A DNA stretch of 16,994 nucleotides. Origin: an uncultured Planctomycetaceae bacterium (GTDB lineage Bacteria; Planctomycetota; Planctomycetia; Pirellulales; Pirellulaceae). Under the pieces are notes generated by a model, which had not been told where the DNA came from, did no database searches, and was given only the letters and a program-made list of their open reading frames with translations. This document shows positions 13,053-16,994 of the stretch, in pieces. Both the position numbers and the translations under genes were made by a program. Position 1 is the stretch's first letter, and each line of letters begins with the position of its first letter. The DNA lies in the NCBI GenBank assembly GCA_903927685.1, contig CAIYOB010001260.1, positions 1 through 16,994 on the forward strand. Reading direction: 5' to 3'.

Positions 13053-14444
13053 TTACCCCGGATTCGGCCCCAGCAGGTGGTATTTCAGCTCACGATCGAA
13101 GCCCTGACCGTCAGTGACGCGCAGGCGGATTTCGTACTTGCCGCCCTCAAAGACTCCCGCGGGCAGCGTCACGAAGGCGGGCTCCGTGCGAGATTGGCCT
13201 GCGGCGACCGCGATGGGATTCACGGGGGCTTTGAGTTCGCCTTGCTCGCCCTGCCCCAAGCTCACGCGGTACTCGGCATCCGCGCCGCTACGATTCTTGA
13301 TCTTGACCCGGATCTGATTCGTGATTTCTCCCGGCTTCAATTCGGTAAAAGGCAGCCCCAGGCCGCGGAGCAGGGTGACATCGGCGGTTTGCTTGCCTCC
13401 CAACACCACGCCGAAGGTGACCAACAGGACCAGCATCGCGACCGGATAGATGATGACGCGGGGCCGCAACAACCGGGTGGGAGTACCGCCGATGCGGGCC
13501 TGCGAGCTGAACCGGATCAGGCCACGCGGACGGCCGATTTTGTCCATCACGCCGTCGCACGCATCGATGCACTGCGTACAGGCGATGCACTCCATCTGCA
13601 GACCTTCACGAATGTCGATCCCGGTTGGGCACGTATCGACGCAGCGGGCACAGTCGATACAGTCGCCCAGGGGCAGCGCGTCCGGACCGCTACGGCGGCC
13701 CTTGCCACGCGGCTCGCCGCGGCGCGGATCGTAGCTGACGATCAGCGAATTCCGGTCCAGCATGACGGATTGAAAGCGGCCGTAGGGACAGGCCACAATG
13801 CACGTCTGTTCGCGGAAGAAGCTGAAGTCGAACAACATTGCGGCCGTGGTGGCCAGCATGACCAGGAACGGCGCCGGATGCTCCAGTGGCGAGCGGCGGA
13901 CCCACTGGGCCAGATTCTCGACACCGACGAAGTAGGCCAGGAACGTGTGGGCCAGGTAGCCGGAAATCAGCAGATACAAGGCGTACTTGAGCACGGTCCG
14001 CAGCGGGGTCTGCTTCTTGCCCGGCGTATGCCCCGGGCCGGGTGGTCCGTCGAACAGACGTTCCAGCGGCCGATAGACGAATTCCATATAAACCGTCTGC
14101 GGGCACATCCAGCCGCACCACATGCGGCCGAACAACGCGGTGACCAGGAAGATCCCCAAGATCAGGGAAACCAGAAACAGGGCCAGCAGCAGCGTATCGG
14201 TTGGCAAGAATGTGAAGCCGAACAGGGTGAACTCGCGGGCCCCGATGTTCAGCAGGATCGCCGGCTTGCCGTGAATCGTCACATAGGGCAAGAGCGTAAA
14301 AACGGCAATCAAGACGTAAGCCAAGCAGCGGCGGGCGCGGAGCAAGCGGCCGGCGAAGGGCCGCGGGAACATCCAGCGGCGCGAACCGTCCTCGTGCAAC
14401 GTCGACAGCACGCGATTTTCCGGCAGGGGCAGTTCGGTGCTCAC
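13053..14444 (-). CDS. ccoG: CcoG/FixG-type cytochrome c oxidase accessory membrane iron-sulfur protein
   Basis: The product has 463 residues, the usual size of CcoG (FixG/RdxA). The family takes part in copper handling during assembly of cbb3-type oxidase, where CcoG is reported to reduce Cu(II) for the copper chaperones. Membrane segments lie at about 39-57, 83-106, 151-173, 190-208 and 330-350. The polyferredoxin signatures are present: C110-x3-C114-P between helices, C215-x3-C219-P, then C262-x2-C265-x2-C268-x3-C272-P and C286-x2-C289-x2-C292-x3-C296. After the last helix comes the periplasmic Ig-like FixG C-terminal domain (about 355-463). The start is GTG at 14444 with GGAG nine bases upstream. 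No ccoNOP, ccoH, ccoI or ccoS gene is in the window, so it is isolated here. It is divergent from the membrane protein gene. Confidence 0.93.
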   Translation of the reverse strand: MSTELPLPENRVLSTLHEDGSRRWMFPRPFAGRLLRARRCLAYVLIAVFTLLPYVTIHGKPAILLNIGAREFTLFGFTFLPTDTLLLALFLVSLILGIFLVTALFGRMWCGWMCPQTVYMEFVYRPLERLFDGPPGPGHTPGKKQTPLRTVLKYALYLLISGYLAHTFLAYFVGVENLAQWVRRSPLEHPAPFLVMLATTAAMLFDFSFFREQTCIVACPYGRFQSVMLDRNSLIVSYDPRRGEPRGKGRRSGPDALPLGDCIDCARCVDTCPTGIDIREGLQMECIACTQCIDACDGVMDKIGRPRGLIRFSSQARIGGTPTRLLRPRVIIYPVAMLVLLVTFGVVLGGKQTADVTLLRGLGLPFTELKPGEITNQIRVKIKNRSGADAEYRVSLGQGEQGELKAPVNPIAVAAGQSRTEPAFVTLPAGVFEGGKYEIRLRVTDGQGFDRELKYHLLGPNPG

Positions 14445-14515
14445 AAGGATCGGCTCCGCTCAAGTTGGCAGAATCACGCTCGCAACCTCACGATGATACT
14501 GCCCGCTGCCGGGCG

Positions 14516-14573
14516 CGGGAAGCGAGGGCACACCGGTTTTCCGACGCGTCGGTCTGCCTCCCCTCGCTTCCCG
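14516..14573. repeat. Inverted repeat with central palindrome in a divergent promoter region
   Basis: CGGGAAGCGAGGG (14516-14528) and CCCTCGCTTCCCG (14561-14573) are perfect 13-base complements. Between them CCGACGCGTCGG (14541-14552) is a perfect palindrome. The element lies about 70 bases from the ccoG start and about 55 bases from the membrane protein start. It could be an operator for both genes, or a dispersed palindromic repeat; nothing in one window separates these. Confidence 0.7.
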
Positions 14574-14628
14574 GGAGTTTTGGGATATTGTATCAAGCAT
14601 GGGTAGTCGAACAGGGAACAGCGGCGTC

Positions 14629-15405
14629 ATGACATCGCACGACCGAGTGCTGCAAGTCCTTCTCCGCCTCGTCGGCACAGCCGGCCTGCTGGCGATTCCC
14701 TTTGTCCTGGTCCCCAACGCCTGGATGGATGTCATTCATCGGGAGTTGGGCCTGGGCCCGTTGCCCCAGGGCCCGATCGTCGGGTACCTGGCTCGTTCCT
14801 CGTCGGCGTTTTACGCGATCCTGGGCGGACTGCTGTGGACGATTTCTTCCGACCTGCGCCGCCATCGACTGGTGCTGGGCTACCTCGGCGTCGCCATTGT
14901 CCTGTTCGGCTTGGCCATGCTCGCCGTGGATTTCGGCCAGGGCATGCCGCTCTGGTGGAGCCTGGCGGAGGGCCCGTTCAACATCCTCTGCGGGGCCGCG
15001 TTCGCGTGGCTCAGTTGGCGGCTCGACAAGCCGGGCCCATGGCTGCCCTTCCGGCGCATCGGCCCCACCCACGGGTCGCGCGGCCGCCGTCCAGCGGACT
15101 GCGATCCGGCCACCAGCTGGATCATTTTCGAGTTCCTGGGCGGTCCCAGCGACGGCAAGTCGGTCCAGGGGGCGCTGGGCGACGGCAGCGATGCCGAGCG
15201 GTACTACCTGTTTACCAACCACGGCAGCGTCGGACACCGTTTCAAGGTGGCATCGGAGTACGCCGTCGAGACCCTAGCGCATGAGGAATTGCAGGGCGAC
15301 GAACCACGTCACTTCCAGCGGCATTACTACGTGGTCACGGAGCGGTTGCAAGACGGCGATGAAGTCTGGGTCCGAGCCGTGTACCAGCCGTGCAACGCTA
15401 CGTAG
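14629..15405 (+). CDS. Four-helix membrane protein with a soluble C-terminal domain, function unknown
   Basis: The product has 258 residues from this start. Four hydrophobic segments lie at about 9-28 (LLRLVGTAGLLAIPFVLVP), 54-72 (ARSSSAFYAILGGLLWTI), 82-100 and 114-130. They form a compact membrane module of about 132 residues. After a basic, Pro-rich linker (133-158) comes a soluble, probably cytoplasmic domain of about 100 residues with GGPSDGKSVQG and a final beta pair (RHYYVVTERLQDGDEVWVRAV). I recognise no family for either half with certainty. The start is ambiguous. ATG 14629 has AGGGA about a dozen bases upstream, while an in-frame ATG at 14599 adds ten polar residues and has no better ribosome site. 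The gene converges on the lactonase gene with 19 bases between the coding ends. Confidence 0.8.
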   Translation: MTSHDRVLQVLLRLVGTAGLLAIPFVLVPNAWMDVIHRELGLGPLPQGPIVGYLARSSSAFYAILGGLLWTISSDLRRHRLVLGYLGVAIVLFGLAMLAVDFGQGMPLWWSLAEGPFNILCGAAFAWLSWRLDKPGPWLPFRRIGPTHGSRGRRPADCDPATSWIIFEFLGGPSDGKSVQGALGDGSDAERYYLFTNHGSVGHRFKVASEYAVETLAHEELQGDEPRHFQRHYYVVTERLQDGDEVWVRAVYQPCNAT

Positions 15406-15428
15406 CCCGCTCGCGGATAGCAGGCTAC
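15402..15428. terminator. Hairpin spanning the ends of two convergent genes
   Basis: GTAGCCCGCT (15402-15411) and AGCAGGCTAC (15419-15428) pair at nine of ten positions around a seven-base loop. The stem contains the stop codons of both the membrane protein and the lactonase genes. It could end transcription from both sides, but neither side has a T-tract, so it may only protect RNA ends. Confidence 0.4.
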
Positions 15429-16699
15429 CGATCCGCCCGGGCGAGGTCCAGGAACACGACGATCGACGGATTTCCAATGGGCACGTAGTGGCCGGTAAAG
15501 CCGAGGCCGCCCGTCTGCCGATTCACGCGAAAGACGGCCACGTTGTCGGCTCGTTGATTGCAGCAGTACAGAAACTGTCCCGCCGGGTCAAAACTGAAAC
15601 TGCGCGGATAATTTCCCCGGGTCCAGACTTCCTCAACGTACGTCAACTCGCCGTCCGAGCCGACGGAAAAAATGCCGATGCTGTCGTGCAGCCGGTTTCC
15701 CGCATAGACGAAGCGGCCGTCGGCGGACACCAAGATCTCGGAGCAGAAATTGCTGCCCGCGAACCCCGGCGGCAGGGTCGAAATCGTCTGCCTGGCGGTT
15801 AGTCGCCCCGTGGCGGCGTCGTAGTCGAACAGCACGATCGTCGAACCTTCTTCCTGAATCGAGTAGAACCAACGCCCGTTCGGATGGAAGTGGAAATGCC
15901 GTGGACCGTCGCCGGGCGGCAGCGACACCGCCGCCGGTTCGTTCGGTGTCAGGACGCCTTGCTGGGCGTCGAACTTCCAGACAAAGATCCGGTCCAAGCC
16001 CAGATCCACGTGCAGCACGAACCGCCCCGACGGAGCGGCTTGAATCATGTGGGCGTGCGTGCGGTCGTGACCGCTGAACGCAAAGCTGCCCGGCGGAGCA
16101 TTCGTGGCCCGGTTCGGGCCGAGCTGGCCCGCATCGACCTGGACATCCGTGGGCTCGCCCAGACTCCCGTCGGACAAGATCGGCAACACCGCGACGGAAC
16201 CGCCGAAATAGTTGGCCACCAGCAGGAATCGGCCGCCCGGATGGATGCTGACATAGGTCGGACCGGCGCCGCCAGATCGAACGGTGTTCAGCAGTTCGAG
16301 CTGGCCATCCGTGCGATCGATGGCGAAAGCGCTGATCGAACCTTCCTTACGGTCACCGACACGATCCGTCTCGTTGGCGGAATACAAGCGTGTTCCGGCG
16401 GCGTTGACGGCCAGGCAACTGGGGCTGGTCCCCAGTTCGACGATCCCGTGCGGCATCAGTGCGCCGCTCGCGCGGTCGACTTGAAACAGGTGAATCCCTC
16501 GACCGTTGCCGGGCGGCAAATCGACTTGCGTGGGCAGCACATCGCGGAGCGGCGAGCTGAAGGTCCCCACATAGGCGATCAGCGGCCTGTCGGACTGGTC
16601 GGACTGCGCCCGCAATGGACAGGCCGTCAGGGGCACTGTGGCCGCAATCCAGAACGCGGTGAGCAGAAACGCACGACAGGACGGGGCAAGTGGAATCAT
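15425..16699 (-). CDS. Exported lactonase-family seven-bladed beta-propeller (6-phosphogluconolactonase-like)
   Basis: The product has 424 residues. The fold is that of PF10282 lactonases (E. coli YbhE/Pgl type). Repeats follow the pattern of a strand ending in a G-x-x-F/L-Y/V motif: NAAGTRLYSANE, HPGGRFLLVANYFGGSV, APSGRFVLHVDLG, HPNGRWFYSIQEEGST, SADGRFVYAGNRLHDS and DPAGQFLYCCNQRADNV. GPRHFHFHP and GPTYVSIHP are the conserved family signatures. Unlike the cytoplasmic E. coli enzyme it has an export signal (about 1-31) with LTAC ending at C27, which fits a lipobox, though a Sec signal cut after LRAQS is equally possible. The substrate outside the cytoplasm is unlikely to be 6-phosphogluconolactone; another lactone or a binding role is possible. 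I chose ATG 16699 because an upstream TTG start (16738) has no support. No strong ribosome site is visible. Confidence 0.88.
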   Translation of the reverse strand: MIPLAPSCRAFLLTAFWIAATVPLTACPLRAQSDQSDRPLIAYVGTFSSPLRDVLPTQVDLPPGNGRGIHLFQVDRASGALMPHGIVELGTSPSCLAVNAAGTRLYSANETDRVGDRKEGSISAFAIDRTDGQLELLNTVRSGGAGPTYVSIHPGGRFLLVANYFGGSVAVLPILSDGSLGEPTDVQVDAGQLGPNRATNAPPGSFAFSGHDRTHAHMIQAAPSGRFVLHVDLGLDRIFVWKFDAQQGVLTPNEPAAVSLPPGDGPRHFHFHPNGRWFYSIQEEGSTIVLFDYDAATGRLTARQTISTLPPGFAGSNFCSEILVSADGRFVYAGNRLHDSIGIFSVGSDGELTYVEEVWTRGNYPRSFSFDPAGQFLYCCNQRADNVAVFRVNRQTGGLGFTGHYVPIGNPSIVVFLDLARADR

Positions 16700-16994
16700 G
16701 GCAGACAATCGACTCTGGACAGGAGGACAATGCAACAAACGAAGACGCTCGTCCCCGCATTGTAATGCATGCCTGCACTCGCGGCCACGATTGATAGGTA
16801 GTCACAACGACTCCCGACGCTCGAAAGGGCCTTCGGATTCACACACCGAATCGTCTTCATCTCGGCCTCAGGATTCGAAAGGGGCATGTTCTCCGGCACC
16901 GAGCGAGCACCAAATGGGAAGCCGTCGGTCTAAACGTTCGCATTGACATTTCTCGGTTTCGAGCGATTGGATCCCAACGAATGAAGGAGTCAAC
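16700..16994 (+). promoter_or_regulatory. Upstream region of a plus-strand gene beyond the right edge
   Basis: About 295 bases after the lactonase start contain no convincing gene. Near the right end TTGACA (16943-16948) is a perfect -35 hexamer, but the expected -10 position (ATTGGA at 16966-16971) is poor. AAGGAG at 16984-16989 lies five bases from the edge, so a start codon probably follows just outside. An ATG at 16981 could itself be the start. These are consensus matches only. Confidence 0.35.

Noticed and set aside
12939..14606. A 555-codon plus-strand frame opposite ccoG
   Set aside because: It begins inside a palindromic repeat and has no domain signature. The opposite strand encodes a clear CcoG.

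Overview
The window looks like chromosomal DNA from a planctomycete, probably of the Pirellulales type. It is GC-rich with long antisense shadow frames. It has many secreted glycoside hydrolases, very long secreted proteins with extra beta-rich domains, an ECF sigma factor paired with a small zinc anti-sigma protein, and dispersed palindromic intergenic repeats. The taxonomic call is inferred from gene style and not from a marker gene. I found no rRNA, tRNA, CRISPR array or transposase.

Left part (1-8977, all minus strand): a carbohydrate-active cluster. Read in the direction of transcription it encodes a GH127-type beta-L-arabinofuranosidase-like protein (8977-6089), a clan GH-A (GH39/GH5-like) glycosidase with C-terminal beta domains (5953-3560), a zinc-ribbon SAM methyltransferase (3468-2440), a right-handed beta-helix glycosidase of GH28/GH49 type (2014-395), and the start of a small secreted protein (398-1) whose ATG overlaps the previous stop. 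The three glycosidases carry export signals, so the cluster most likely attacks an arabinose- and uronate-containing (pectin-like) or similarly complex polysaccharide outside the cytoplasm. An intrinsic terminator-like hairpin follows the methyltransferase, so the GH28-like gene and the partial gene may form a separate transcript.

Middle part (8978-12916): a dicluster 4Fe-4S ferredoxin (+), a stand-alone cyclic-nucleotide-binding-domain protein (-) convergent with it, a secreted protein of unknown function (+), then an ECF sigma factor (+) with a soluble zinc-binding anti-sigma candidate (+). The block holding the secreted protein and the sigma/anti-sigma pair is flanked by a 30-base sequence present once on each side in opposite orientation.

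Right part (12917-16994): a ccoG/fixG-type membrane iron-sulfur protein (-) divergent from a two-part membrane protein of unknown function (+). The latter is convergent with a secreted, possibly lipid-anchored, lactonase-type beta-propeller (-). The last 290 bases hold what looks like the upstream region of another plus-strand gene. No single undescribed system is proven here. The best leads are the flanking inverted 30-mers, the run of inverted repeats upstream of the GH28-like gene, the ferredoxin insertion, and the domain extensions of the GH127 and membrane proteins.
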